Of a stretch of DNA of 64,000 nucleotides, positions 53,293 to 61,933 are shown one piece after another. The notes under the pieces are model-generated. The model was not told where the DNA came from and ran no database searches. It saw nothing but the letters and a program-made list of their open reading frames with translations. The translations under genes and the position numbers were made by a program. Within the stretch, counting starts at the first letter, position 1. Every line of letters begins with the position of its first letter. Origin of the DNA: JANPCX01 sp046049865 (GTDB taxonomy: Bacteria; Pseudomonadota; Gammaproteobacteria; Burkholderiales; Burkholderiaceae_C); contig JBJOQO010000008.1 of NCBI GenBank assembly GCA_046049865.1, positions 5,508-69,507 on the forward strand, written 5' to 3'.

Positions 53293-54567
53293 CTAGACCA
53301 ACACCTCAACGCAAACAGGGTGCCCCAAAAAGGCCTGTGGGCTGGCACTGGCTCCGTAAGCACCCGACTGGAAAACAACCACCAGATCACCGACTTGGGC
53401 GGCGGGCAGATCCATGCGGTCGGCCAGCAGGTCCAAAGGAGTGCACAAGGGTCCCACTACCGAGGATTGTTCCGTGGGGACGGCACCCTGTCTGTTACCG
53501 ATGGTTACCGGATAATTTTTACGAATGACCTGACCAAAATTGCCGGAAGCGGAAAGGTGGTGGTTCAAGCCGCCATCGGTCACCAGATAGGTTTGACCAC
53601 GAGAGATTTTTTTGTCGACCACACGCGTCACGTACACACCCGCTTCGCCAACCAAGTAGCGGCCCAGTTCAATCACGAACTCGGCATGCGGCAGCTCGGT
53701 CTTGGCACGATTGCAAAGCTGATGCAAGTTCTCGCCAATCGGACTCAGATCAAGGCGCTGCTCACCTGGGAAATACGGAATACCAAACCCACCACCCAGG
53801 TTCAAAAACTTGACCGGGCTGGTCGCGAGTTCCGCCAAACGTAAGGCCAGCTCGTAAGACTTTTGCTGCGCTTCGCATATCGACTCGGCTTTGAGATTTT
53901 GTGATCCAGCGAACAAATGAAAACCTTCGAAGGCCAAACCGGCGCTAGCGATGGAGGCCATCAAAGCCGGCATTTGTTCCACATCGACACCAAACTGCTT
54001 GGGTCCACCGCCCATCTTCATGCCCGAACCCTTGAGCTCGAAGTCAGGGTTCACACGCACCGCCACACGGGCCGGCACACCCAAGCGCTGAGAGACATCG
54101 GCCAGAACACCCACTTCACGGGGCGACTCCAAATTCACCAACACGCCAGCAGCCACCGCTTGCCAAAGCTCCTGGTCACGTTTGCCGGGGCCTGCAAAGC
54201 TGATTTCGCGTGGATCTGCACCGGCGTCCAAGGCCACCTTCAACTCGCCAGCTGACGCGACATCAATGCCATCCACCAGCGCGGCCATGAAACACACCAC
54301 CGCCGGCAGCGGGTTGGCTTTCATCGCGTAATGCAGCTTGATCGACTTGGGTAGTACGGCGCGCAAGCTGTCCACCCGCTGGCGCAACAGCTGCCGGTCA
54401 TAAGCGAAAAACGGGGTCTGACCGACCCGGGCTGCCAGCAAGGACAGAGGCTGCCCCCCCACCAGCAATTCACTGCCTTGAACGGGATATTGGTCCATGG
54501 GCGCGTGAACGGGCGGTGCCTTGGGGCTGGCGCTGAGGGTAGAGCTGGGGCTGGCTAAATTGGACAT
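53293..54567 (-). CDS. PLP-dependent decarboxylase, exosortase A system-associated (TIGR03099 type)
   Basis: 424-residue fold-type III PLP enzyme related to diaminopimelate and ornithine decarboxylases. The Schiff-base lysine is Lys83 in HYAMKANPL. GGGFGIPYFPGE binds the phosphate, and ELGRYLVGEAGVYVTRV, TDGGLNHHL and GPLCTPLDLLA complete the active site at the dimer interface. GPLCTP carries the usual catalytic Cys. It is the decarboxylase that occurs with the AMP-forming ligase and carrier protein in XrtA loci; the amino acid it acts on is not known. Its start is 12 bp after the ligase stop. PLP comes from PdxJ. Confidence 0.93.
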   Translation of the reverse strand: MSNLASPSSTLSASPKAPPVHAPMDQYPVQGSELLVGGQPLSLLAARVGQTPFFAYDRQLLRQRVDSLRAVLPKSIKLHYAMKANPLPAVVCFMAALVDGIDVASAGELKVALDAGADPREISFAGPGKRDQELWQAVAAGVLVNLESPREVGVLADVSQRLGVPARVAVRVNPDFELKGSGMKMGGGPKQFGVDVEQMPALMASIASAGLAFEGFHLFAGSQNLKAESICEAQQKSYELALRLAELATSPVKFLNLGGGFGIPYFPGEQRLDLSPIGENLHQLCNRAKTELPHAEFVIELGRYLVGEAGVYVTRVVDKKISRGQTYLVTDGGLNHHLSASGNFGQVIRKNYPVTIGNRQGAVPTEQSSVVGPLCTPLDLLADRMDLPAAQVGDLVVVFQSGAYGASASPQAFLGHPVCVEVLV

Positions 54568-54579
54568 GGCAAGAATCAA

Positions 54580-56184
54580 TTAGGAACGTTGGGCGTGCTG
54601 TTCCAGCCACTGAGTTTTCAAAAGTTTGCGGTCGATCTTGCCATTGGGGTTTCGCGGCAGCGGCCCTGTTGTGGCCTCGACAGTCGAAGGCACCATGTAG
54701 GCAGGCATACGCAGTCGACACTCCGCCAGCAAGGCGGGCACATCCAACTCGGTGTTGTCTGCGTTGGGTGTTGCGATCACCACGATTGCGTGTCCCAGGC
54801 TGGCGTGGTCTACACCGAAAGCAGCACATTCTCCGACCAAGTGGGTGGCGTAGAGTACCTCTTCAACCTCGGTCGGGCTGACGCGGTAACCCGAGGTTTT
54901 CATCATCTCGTCGCGACGGCCAATGAAGTAGAGAAAACCTTGCGCATCCCGGCGCACGGTGTCACCCGAATAAACCGCGTACTCTGGCAACTGCAGGCCG
55001 ATTTGGCGGCCAGGCGCGCTCGCCGGAACCAGCTTGTAGCGCTCGGCCGTTTTTTCAGGATCGTTCCAGTAACCCAAACCGACTAAGGCCCCCCTGTGTA
55101 CCAACTCACCGGGTTCCTCGGGCGCACAGGCAGTGCCATCGTCGCGCAGCACCAGAATTTCTGCGTTGGGAATGGCTTTGCCGATGGAGTCGGGACGACG
55201 GTCCACTTCCTCGGGCGGCAAGTAGGTCGAACGAAATGCCTCGGTGAGGCCGTACATCAAAAACGGTTGGCTTTTGGGCGCGCGTTGGCGAAGAGCAGCC
55301 AGTGTTTCGCCTGGCATGCGCCCACCGGTGTTGGCAAAGTAACGCAAGTTGTCCACCACGGTTTGAGGCCAATCCAGTTGGGTCAGCTGGATGTAAAGAG
55401 GTGGCACCGCGGTGAGCCCGGTGACACGCTCTCGTTCCATGGCCTTGATGACGTCACGTGGCATCAGATAGTTCAGCAGCACCACACGCGCACCCACATG
55501 GAATGCGGTGGTCAGTTGGCTGAACCCGGCGTCAAACGACAAGGGCAAAGCGGCGAGCAAGGTGTCTTGCGCCCGGTTTTCCAAATAAGACGCCACGCTC
55601 TTGGCCCCTGCCACCATGTTGCGATGTGACAGCATCACCCCTTTGGGTTTGCCTGTGCTGCCCGAGGTGTACAAGATGGACACCATATCGGTATCAATCA
55701 CACGGTGCGCCTGGGCCGGAGGTGCTTGCAGGAAGGAAGTCCATGCATAGGACAGCAAGGGGGCCTCAAGCAAAGGGGCGACGTCACCCGTGACCACGAT
55801 CTGCTTCAAGCCACTGCAACTGGCGAGCACCGCTTGCAATTGAGTCAACCGTTCCGGCGACGTGACCAACACCTGCACATCGCAGTCTTGCAAGATGAAG
55901 GCCACTTGTTCCGGTTTAAGCAAGGGGTTGAGCGGAACAAAAACCGCCCCCGCAGCAGGCGCTCCAAAACTGGCGATCACGCATTCAAACCGTTTTTCAA
56001 GGTAAATGGCAACACGCTCACCACGCTGCAGGCCCAATGTGAGCAGGCCATTGGCAAAACCTTCAACGGCAGACTGAAGCTGGCGATAAGTCAAGGACGA
56101 TGATCCATAGGTCAGAGCCAACGCATCGGGCGTTCTGGCCGCTGAACAGGCAATCAAATCGTGCAGCAAGGTAGATTCAGGCAT
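54580..56184 (-). CDS. AMP-forming acyl-CoA/aminoacyl ligase, exosortase A system-associated (TIGR03098 type)
   Basis: 534-residue adenylating enzyme. The P-loop is VSILYTSGSTGKPKGVMLS, followed by YGLTEAFRSTYLP (A5), YSGDTVRRDAQGFLYFIGRRDEMMKTSGYRVSP (A7/A8) and the C-terminal catalytic lysine in NPNGKIDRKLL. The fold is that of acyl-CoA synthetases and NRPS adenylation domains. With the adjacent carrier protein and PLP decarboxylase, it probably activates an acid and loads it on the carrier; the substrate is unknown. Starts at 56184 and 56193 are both possible. It is divergent from the carrier protein gene. Confidence 0.93.
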   Translation of the reverse strand: MPESTLLHDLIACSAARTPDALALTYGSSSLTYRQLQSAVEGFANGLLTLGLQRGERVAIYLEKRFECVIASFGAPAAGAVFVPLNPLLKPEQVAFILQDCDVQVLVTSPERLTQLQAVLASCSGLKQIVVTGDVAPLLEAPLLSYAWTSFLQAPPAQAHRVIDTDMVSILYTSGSTGKPKGVMLSHRNMVAGAKSVASYLENRAQDTLLAALPLSFDAGFSQLTTAFHVGARVVLLNYLMPRDVIKAMERERVTGLTAVPPLYIQLTQLDWPQTVVDNLRYFANTGGRMPGETLAALRQRAPKSQPFLMYGLTEAFRSTYLPPEEVDRRPDSIGKAIPNAEILVLRDDGTACAPEEPGELVHRGALVGLGYWNDPEKTAERYKLVPASAPGRQIGLQLPEYAVYSGDTVRRDAQGFLYFIGRRDEMMKTSGYRVSPTEVEEVLYATHLVGECAAFGVDHASLGHAIVVIATPNADNTELDVPALLAECRLRMPAYMVPSTVEATTGPLPRNPNGKIDRKLLKTQWLEQHAQRS

Positions 56185-56449
56185 GGATAACATCAGGTGA
56201 GAGGCTTAGACCGGGTCGAAACTCGTGCTTCTTCGGAACAGCCAAAAAGTATCTCACGCCCTTGCTGGCCTTGATTGACACCTAAACAGGGGGTCATAAG
56301 GCCACAAAACGCGGATTCGTGGAGCAATGCCGCGTTGAGCGGACAAGAAACCAGATCTGAAAAATACACACCGCCTAGAATTCCCACCGCTGCGCGCTAC
56401 GGCGCGTGAAGAGTTTGCGCTTTGCGCACCGTGTATTTAGGGATTGATA
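56185..56449. promoter_or_regulatory. Divergent promoter region between ligase and carrier protein genes
   Basis: The 265 bp separate two outward-reading operons and must contain both promoters. A TTGACA hexamer at 56275-56280 reads toward the carrier protein, but no good -10 follows at the right distance. The stretch around 56390-56440 is rich in short GCGC inverted repeats. No individual site can be called with confidence. Confidence 0.45.
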
Positions 56450-56701
56450 ATGGACGTGACCCAAGAAGTTCTGCGTGTGCTTGATGAGGTACTGAGCCTC
56501 AATGGTCGTGCGCTGGCTTACACCCGTGACACCCACCTCCTGGGTGCCATCCCCGAGCTCGACTCCATGGCGGTTGTGTCTCTGATCACGACCCTGGAGG
56601 AGCGTTTTGGGATCACAGTCGAAGACGACGACATTGACGGCGACACTTTCGTCAGCGTCGGCTCACTGGTCGACTTCATGAACGCCAAGCTCGCGGATTG
56701 A
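56450..56701 (+). CDS. Acyl carrier protein of the exosortase A locus
   Basis: 83-residue carrier protein. The phosphopantetheine site is the Ser in IPELDSMAVVSL, and the fold continues as LITTLEERFGITVEDDDIDGDTF, acidic as expected. It is clearly distinct from AcpP and more like carrier proteins that serve small-molecule ligases. It starts the plus-strand operon of the locus, 10 bp before hydrolase 2, and lies opposite the ligase that probably charges it. AcpS or a dedicated transferase must modify it. Confidence 0.92.
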   Translation: MDVTQEVLRVLDEVLSLNGRALAYTRDTHLLGAIPELDSMAVVSLITTLEERFGITVEDDDIDGDTFVSVGSLVDFMNAKLAD

Positions 56702-56711
56702 CGCTAGCCGC

Positions 56712-57608
56712 GTGAAAACCCAAGGTCTGTGCGAGCCCATGGGCCCTTCGATGCAAGTTTTTTTTCTGCCCGCCACAAGTCCAGCTGGCGGGCAGCGATT
56801 TTGCGTATTCCATCCGGCTCAAACGGATCAACCGCTTGGGGCGATTTTGTACGTCCACCCCTTTGCAGAAGAGATGAACAAGTCCCGCCGCATGGTCGCC
56901 ATGCAGTCTCGGTCGCTTGCCGCTGCGGGCTACGACGTCTTGCAAATGGATTTATTGGGGTGCGGGGACAGCTCGGGGGAGTTAAAGGAGGCAGGTTGGG
57001 ACGACTGGTTGAAGGACCTGCAACAAGGTGCCTTGTGGCTGGAGCACCAATCCAAGGCGCCCCTGTGGTGGTGGGGTCTGCGCAGCGGATGTTTGTTGGC
57101 CGTGGCTGCGGCGAAGGCAAGTAACGCCCCTGCGCAATTCGTCTTTTGGCAACCTACACCCAGTGGAAAAACCGTGTTGCAGCAGTATCTGCGCCTGAAA
57201 GCGGCTGCCGACCTTCAAAGCGGTCAAAGCAAACAAATCATGGAAACACTGCGCGGCCAACTGGCAGCCGGGCAATCTGTTGAGGTGGCAGGTTATGAGT
57301 TGAGCGCCTCGGTGGCGCAGGGACTAGAGGCTGCCACTCTGGCACCTCCAGCCGGTGCCCGTCGTTTGGAGTGGTTGGAGTTGTCGACCCGGGAAGAGGC
57401 GACGTTGATGCCAGCATCCTCCATCGCCCTGACCGCCTGGACCCAAGAGGGATGTGCGGTTCGCAGCCAAGTCGTGAGTGGCCCCGCGTTTTGGCAAACC
57501 ACCGAAATTGAGGATGCCCCAGCATTGATAGCTGCGACGCTGTCCGCACTGCGGCAACCCAACCACCACGCGGCCGAGTCTGTCGCCGGCGCCCCATGCT
57601 CGCCATGA
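56712..57608 (+). CDS. Exosortase A system-associated hydrolase 2 (alpha/beta fold)
   Basis: 298-residue alpha/beta-hydrolase-like protein. LYVHPFAEEMNKSRRM (47-62) is the oxyanion region and MDLLGCGDSSGE the following strand. The nucleophile elbow reads GLRSGC (122-127), in which Arg, not Ser, occupies the usual nucleophile position of G-x-S-x-G and Ser125 is one residue later. Catalysis by this family is therefore uncertain. The GTG at 56712 lacks a good ribosome binding site; ATG codons at 56739 and 56751 are realistic alternatives. It overlaps hydrolase 1 by 4 bp. Confidence 0.88.
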   Translation: MKTQGLCEPMGPSMQVFFLPATSPAGGQRFCVFHPAQTDQPLGAILYVHPFAEEMNKSRRMVAMQSRSLAAAGYDVLQMDLLGCGDSSGELKEAGWDDWLKDLQQGALWLEHQSKAPLWWWGLRSGCLLAVAAAKASNAPAQFVFWQPTPSGKTVLQQYLRLKAAADLQSGQSKQIMETLRGQLAAGQSVEVAGYELSASVAQGLEAATLAPPAGARRLEWLELSTREEATLMPASSIALTAWTQEGCAVRSQVVSGPAFWQTTEIEDAPALIAATLSALRQPNHHAAESVAGAPCSP

Positions 57609-58552
57609 ACGTCGCAGCCTCGGTTGGTTCAAGACTGGTGCCCGCCTACCGCGACGAAGCGGTGATGTTTGGCGAGGGCCGTTGGGTCGGCGTGCTCACT
57701 GTGCCCACCGGCACACCTAAGTCGGTGGTGGTCGTGGTCGTCGGCGGTCCACAGTATCGAGTCGGTAGTCACCGCCAATTTGTTCAACTCAGCCGCGCAC
57801 TGGCTTTGGCAGGTCACGCAACACTGCGTTTCGATTGCATCGGCATGGGCGACAGTCCGGGAGAGTTGCGCAATTTTTTGAACATCAACGACGACATCGA
57901 AGCCGCCATCGGGTTTGTTCGAGAAAGGCTACCGGACGTCGATGCCTTGGCGCTGTGGGGTCTGTGCGATGGCGCATCGGCTGCCTTGCTGTACGTCCAC
58001 GCCAACGGCGACGCCGGCATCAAGGGTTTGTGCCTGCTGAATCCCTGGATACGGTCTGACGTGAGCCAAGCCCAAACGCAGGTCAAGCACTATTACGCCG
58101 AGCGCCTCAAACAAGCCGCGTTTTGGCGCAAGCTTCTGACGGGAAAGGTGGCGGCAACAGCGGTTTTTGAGCTGGGCCGTGCCGTACGCACCCTGTTGCG
58201 CAACAAACCTTCCAAGGGTGGCGACAGTCAAGATGACCCGAACCGATTGAACCTCCCCTTTCAGTCGCGCATGGCCATCGCATGGAAGAAATACTCGGGC
58301 TCCATACTCCTGGTCTTGAGTGGCGAGGACTACACCGCCAAGGAGTTCCTTGGAACGGTAGAGCGAGATGCTTCGTGGAAAGGTAGTTTGCAGCGTCGTA
58401 ATGTCAGCCGGCACGACGTGGCGCAGGCAGACCACACCTTTTCTGGCGTCGCAACACGTTTGCAGCTGGAGCAACTGACAGTGAATTGGTTAGATGAACT
58501 GGGCCGACGTTACCCCACAGTGGTCGCCGCAGTGCCAACAACGAGGACATGA
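57605..58552 (+). CDS. Exosortase A system-associated hydrolase 1 (alpha/beta fold)
   Basis: 315-residue alpha/beta hydrolase. RFDCIGMGDSPGE (75-87) precedes the elbow LWGLCDGASAALL (117-129). There the residue in the nucleophile place is Cys121 (G-L-C-D-G), similar to the cysteine of dienelactone hydrolase. A late His candidate is in QADHTFSG. It pairs with hydrolase 2 in most XrtA loci; substrates are unknown, and thioester or ester release from the carrier protein is a reasonable guess. The ATGA overlap with hydrolase 2 fixes the start at 57605. Confidence 0.9.
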   Translation: MNVAASVGSRLVPAYRDEAVMFGEGRWVGVLTVPTGTPKSVVVVVVGGPQYRVGSHRQFVQLSRALALAGHATLRFDCIGMGDSPGELRNFLNINDDIEAAIGFVRERLPDVDALALWGLCDGASAALLYVHANGDAGIKGLCLLNPWIRSDVSQAQTQVKHYYAERLKQAAFWRKLLTGKVAATAVFELGRAVRTLLRNKPSKGGDSQDDPNRLNLPFQSRMAIAWKKYSGSILLVLSGEDYTAKEFLGTVERDASWKGSLQRRNVSRHDVAQADHTFSGVATRLQLEQLTVNWLDELGRRYPTVVAAVPTTRT

Positions 58553-58553
58553 A

Positions 58554-59303
58554 ATGACGACCTGTTTTGCATTCGCCCACCAGCCAGCTCGCATGCTTGG
58601 GCGCGCCCTTTTACTCTGCCTTCCGTTGCTGATCGCCGCGCCTGCTTGGAGCCAGGCTTCCGCCCAAGGCTGCGGTAGTTTGTCCAATGGCTTTGGCCCG
58701 TTCGACTACAGACCGGACAAATACAAACCCGGCGACAACGTCCCCCACGCCGAAAGACTGCGCCTGGTTCACATCGCTCACTTTCGCCCAGAAATGGAGG
58801 CGTTGATTCGAGGGGGTCAAGGGGAGAAGAGCTCGGTAGGCCCCGAATTTGACTACACGCTACGTGCTTTTCCCAACCATCACCGGGCACTGCTCGCGCT
58901 GATTCGTCTTTCAGAAAAGCAAGGTACGCTGCAACCGCGCGGCATGCGCTACAGCGTGGAATGCTGGTTTGAACGTGCGCTGCGTTTCGCTCCGGACGAC
59001 ACCATTGCACGAATGATCTATGTGTCGTTCCTCGTCAAACAAAATCGTGCTAACGACGCCAATGCACAGTTGGAGGTTATAGAGCGTACGACTGAAGACA
59101 ACCCACTCACCCAGTACAACATTGGAATGTTGTATTTCGAGCTGAAAAACTATGAAAAAGCCCTGGCCCAAGCCCATAAGGCCTATGCGGCAGGCGTCGT
59201 GATGCCGGATCTGAAAACCCGACTAGAAGGTGCAGGCCAGTGGAAGGAGGCCGCAGCGCCAGTCAGCGCCGAGCCCGCCAGCAGCCCAAAGAGCCCTCAG
59301 TAG
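58554..59303 (+). CDS. Secreted TPR-containing protein of the XrtA locus
   Basis: 249-residue protein with a signal peptide (about 1-35: basic start, hydrophobic core ALLLCLPLLIAAPAW, cleavage near SQASA). The first mature segment, CGSLSNGFGPFDYRPDKYK, contains one Cys and is not a lipobox. It ends in two or three TPR-like repeats (PNHHRALLALIRL, NPLTQYNIGMLYFELKNYEKAL). The ATG at 58554 has an AGGAC sequence upstream and lies 1 bp after the hydrolase 1 stop. It probably acts in the periplasm as a scaffold; the function is unknown. Confidence 0.85.
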   Translation: MTTCFAFAHQPARMLGRALLLCLPLLIAAPAWSQASAQGCGSLSNGFGPFDYRPDKYKPGDNVPHAERLRLVHIAHFRPEMEALIRGGQGEKSSVGPEFDYTLRAFPNHHRALLALIRLSEKQGTLQPRGMRYSVECWFERALRFAPDDTIARMIYVSFLVKQNRANDANAQLEVIERTTEDNPLTQYNIGMLYFELKNYEKALAQAHKAYAAGVVMPDLKTRLEGAGQWKEAAAPVSAEPASSPKSPQ

Positions 59304-59312
59304 CGGGTTGTC

Positions 59313-60527
59313 ATGCCGGTGCAGCCTACCCCTCACGCCTTTCCACTGACGCCACGTTTGCCGGTGTTTGGTTGGGCGACCTGGTCGGGCAAAAAGTCGT
59401 CGGTTGTGCCCTGTTTGTTGGACCACAAACAGTTGGTTTACACCACCAGTGGCCGCGCCTCCATCCTCTTGGCCATGGAACAACTGGGCGTGGGCCCCGG
59501 TGTTCAAGTGTTGATGCCCACCTACCATTGCCCGACCATGATCGCGCCCGTGGACGAGTTGGGCGCACAGACCGTTTTTTATCCTGTCACCACCAGCGGC
59601 GCTCCCGACATGCAGTGGCTGGCGCGATTGGACAACCGCGACATCAAGGTGATGTTGGCCGCACACTTTTTTGGTCTGCCCCAGCCGATGGCGGCGATCC
59701 GACAGTGGTGCGACGAGCGCGGCATCGCCTTGATTGAAGACTGCGCCCACGCACTCTTTGGTCAAAGCGAAGGCCGGCCCATCGGCCGTTGGGGCAATGT
59801 GGCCATCGGCAGCTTGACCAAGTTTTTGCCGGTGCCTGAAGGGGGTTGTTGGGTCAGCAATCAACCCACATTGAGTTCACCAACGCTAACCCCCACCGGC
59901 GGCATGGTTCACATCAAAGCCGCTGTCGACATACTGGACGTTGGCGTCCTCTACCAACGCCTGTGGGGTGTCAATGCCCTCTTGCGCGGCGCCTTGACGG
60001 TCATGCGTCGGCTGCGCCCGGGGACAGTTTCTGCGGCACCGTCCAAACCCTTGCCCATGATGGCCGATGACGAAGGCCAAGCCATGGACGGCTTCACGAT
60101 CGACAGCACACTGGCACACCGCGAACTCAGCAGCCCCAGCCGCTGGGTCAGTCAAACCTCGCCCCGTGAACGCAACGTGACAAGCAGGCGGCGAAACTAC
60201 GAACTGTTCTCGAGATTGTTTCCTTCCACTGCGGCGTTGCGCCCCTTGTTTCCAGAACTGTCAGAGCACAGCGCGCCCTATGTATTTCCCCTTTGGGTAC
60301 AAAATCCCGACCCAGGTTATTCCCAACTGCGCGCGATGCAGTTTCCGGTGTCTCGATGGGATCGTTTGTGGCCTGGCGTGCCGGTCATGCCGAGCGACGC
60401 CGGGATAGGTTGGTCTCATCACGTGCTTCAGCTTGCTTGCCATCAAGACCTGCAAGAAGCCGACGTCCGGCGCATGGTCGACGTTTTGACCGCACTTTTC
60501 CTTGAGCCAGGTAGCGCAGTGACCTGA
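59313..60527 (+). CDS. DegT/DnrJ/EryC1-type PLP aminotransferase-like protein
   Basis: 404-residue fold-type I PLP enzyme. TSGRASILLAMEQLGVGPG (45-63) binds the cofactor phosphate, IEDCAHALFG holds Asp143, and the PLP lysine is Lys170 in IGSLTKFLPV. The overall plan is that of DegT-family aminotransferases, though the C-terminal third is divergent. Members act on nucleotide sugars or, less often, on other ketones. Its neighbours suggest a role in building the amino- or acyl-modified small molecule of the XrtA module. It is 9 bp after the TPR gene. Confidence 0.88.
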   Translation: MPVQPTPHAFPLTPRLPVFGWATWSGKKSSVVPCLLDHKQLVYTTSGRASILLAMEQLGVGPGVQVLMPTYHCPTMIAPVDELGAQTVFYPVTTSGAPDMQWLARLDNRDIKVMLAAHFFGLPQPMAAIRQWCDERGIALIEDCAHALFGQSEGRPIGRWGNVAIGSLTKFLPVPEGGCWVSNQPTLSSPTLTPTGGMVHIKAAVDILDVGVLYQRLWGVNALLRGALTVMRRLRPGTVSAAPSKPLPMMADDEGQAMDGFTIDSTLAHRELSSPSRWVSQTSPRERNVTSRRRNYELFSRLFPSTAALRPLFPELSEHSAPYVFPLWVQNPDPGYSQLRAMQFPVSRWDRLWPGVPVMPSDAGIGWSHHVLQLACHQDLQEADVRRMVDVLTALFLEPGSAVT

Positions 60528-60529
60528 AC

Positions 60530-60757
60530 ATGTCGGACACCACGCACACCACCCGGCCCGCTGGCCGCTTTGAGATACTGCGCCAGAAAGTTTCTCGAGC
60601 TTGCATGCGTTGCTACGAAATCACTCGGCAAGGTTCAATAAGCGTGCTTTACCGGTATTCGACTCACCGAGAAATGAGTGCCACTTGGGAGGTCGAAGCA
60701 CCTTGTGTCTATCGCCAGACGCGCCAACAACCCCCACTTCACACAGGCACCAGATGA
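60530..60757 (+). CDS. Small ORF of unknown function between aminotransferase and acyltransferase genes
   Basis: 75-codon frame with no recognised domain: basic, with CMRC and no membrane helix or signal. Its ATG is 2 bp after the aminotransferase stop and its TGA overlaps the next gene's ATG in an ATGA arrangement. That is exactly the geometry of translationally coupled operon genes, and is the only strong evidence that it is real. Codon use is less biased than in the neighbours (several rare ATA, AGA and CGA codons), so it could be a degenerate remnant or just the untranslated gap. Confidence 0.4.
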   Translation: MSDTTHTTRPAGRFEILRQKVSRACMRCYEITRQGSISVLYRYSTHREMSATWEVEAPCVYRQTRQQPPLHTGTR

Positions 60758-61839
60758 CTTGGCAAGTATTTCCAATCTCCCGTTTCTCCGAATTCGCAGC
60801 TCAGTGGGATGTCCTGCAGCGGCAATGCAGCGACTTGCCATTCTTAGAGTCGTGCTTCCTTGCGCCGCTTCTAAAAGAATTTTCAAGTGGGCGCGAGGTA
60901 CTCGCCGTGCACATTCGAGGTGGCGCGTGGCACTGCGCCGCCATCCTCGCACCTACGCGCAAAGGTGCCTGGGAAACCTTTCAACCTTCGCAGCTGCCTC
61001 TGGGCGCTTGGGTGGGGCCCCAAGACAGCATGGCCAGCCCGCACTGGGCAGAAGAAGTCGACGGCTTGTGCGGTGCACTGCCGGGTTTTTCTTTGAGCGT
61101 GGGTTTGACTCAACTGGACAGCCGCTATCACCCGCGCCCTGCAGAGGTTTCAACCAGGCGCTCGATGGATTACATCGACACTGCATGGGTCGATGTGAAT
61201 CAATTGTTCGACGAGTACTGGGAACAGCGCGGTAAAAACCTCAAACAAAACTGCCGCAAGCAGCGCAACAAGCTGGAAACTGATGGCGTTGCAGCCGTGC
61301 TGGAGTGCATCACAACGCCTCACGATGTGGCGCAGGCCATGGTCGACTACGGCAGCTTAGAAGGAGCGGGCTGGAAGGCCGCCAACGGCACCGCCGTCTT
61401 GCCTGGCAACGCCCAAGGCCGCTTTTACCGCGCCATGTTGGAGAACTTTTGCCAACAAGGCCGGGGCAGGATCTACCGCTACCGCTTCAATGACAAAGTG
61501 GTGTCGATGGACCTGTGCATCACCAGCGGAAGCACCATCGTCATTCTGAAAACAGCCTACGACGAGTCCTACAAGACCGTTTCGCCCTCATCACTGATGC
61601 GACAGGATGAATTCCAGGCCCTCTTCAGCGAGAAAACATTCAAACGCATCGAGTTCTACGGCAAGGTCATGGAGTGGCACACGCGCTGGACCGATAATGC
61701 GCGCAGCGTTTACCACCTCACGGTTTACCGCTGGGGTTGCGTGCTACGCTTGTATCAGCAAATGGTGAAATGGCGTAAGCCCACCTTGACCGCCGAAGCC
61801 GTCTCGACGGCTGATGACGCTGCAGCACCGAAAGTTTGA
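60754..61839 (+). CDS. GNAT/FemAB-like acyltransferase of the XrtA locus
   Basis: 361-residue protein with the double-GNAT fold of the FemAB/CelD-like group. Characteristic pieces are WEQRGKNLKQNCRKQRNKLE (about 156-175), the acetyl-CoA fold portion RFYRAMLENFCQQGRGRIYRYRFNDKVVSMDL, and ILKTAYDESYKTVSPSSLM. In related proteins such domains transfer an acyl or aminoacyl group to a sugar or peptide. It fits a step attaching a carrier-bound acyl unit. The start at 60754 replaces longer but out-of-context upstream codons. GC content drops sharply after its end. Confidence 0.85.
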   Translation: MTWQVFPISRFSEFAAQWDVLQRQCSDLPFLESCFLAPLLKEFSSGREVLAVHIRGGAWHCAAILAPTRKGAWETFQPSQLPLGAWVGPQDSMASPHWAEEVDGLCGALPGFSLSVGLTQLDSRYHPRPAEVSTRRSMDYIDTAWVDVNQLFDEYWEQRGKNLKQNCRKQRNKLETDGVAAVLECITTPHDVAQAMVDYGSLEGAGWKAANGTAVLPGNAQGRFYRAMLENFCQQGRGRIYRYRFNDKVVSMDLCITSGSTIVILKTAYDESYKTVSPSSLMRQDEFQALFSEKTFKRIEFYGKVMEWHTRWTDNARSVYHLTVYRWGCVLRLYQQMVKWRKPTLTAEAVSTADDAAAPKV

Positions 61840-61933
61840 ACATCGGCCGTGTCTCACCTCAAATTTTCAGGTGGCTGGTTCGATCCTATTTCACCGAACG
61901 TCGTTCTTCAGTTGACAAATAAGGGCTCTTTGT

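Noticed and set aside
56390..56440. Rho-independent terminator before the carrier protein gene
   Set aside because: GC-rich inverted repeats are present but there is no T-run and the position between divergent genes argues against termination.
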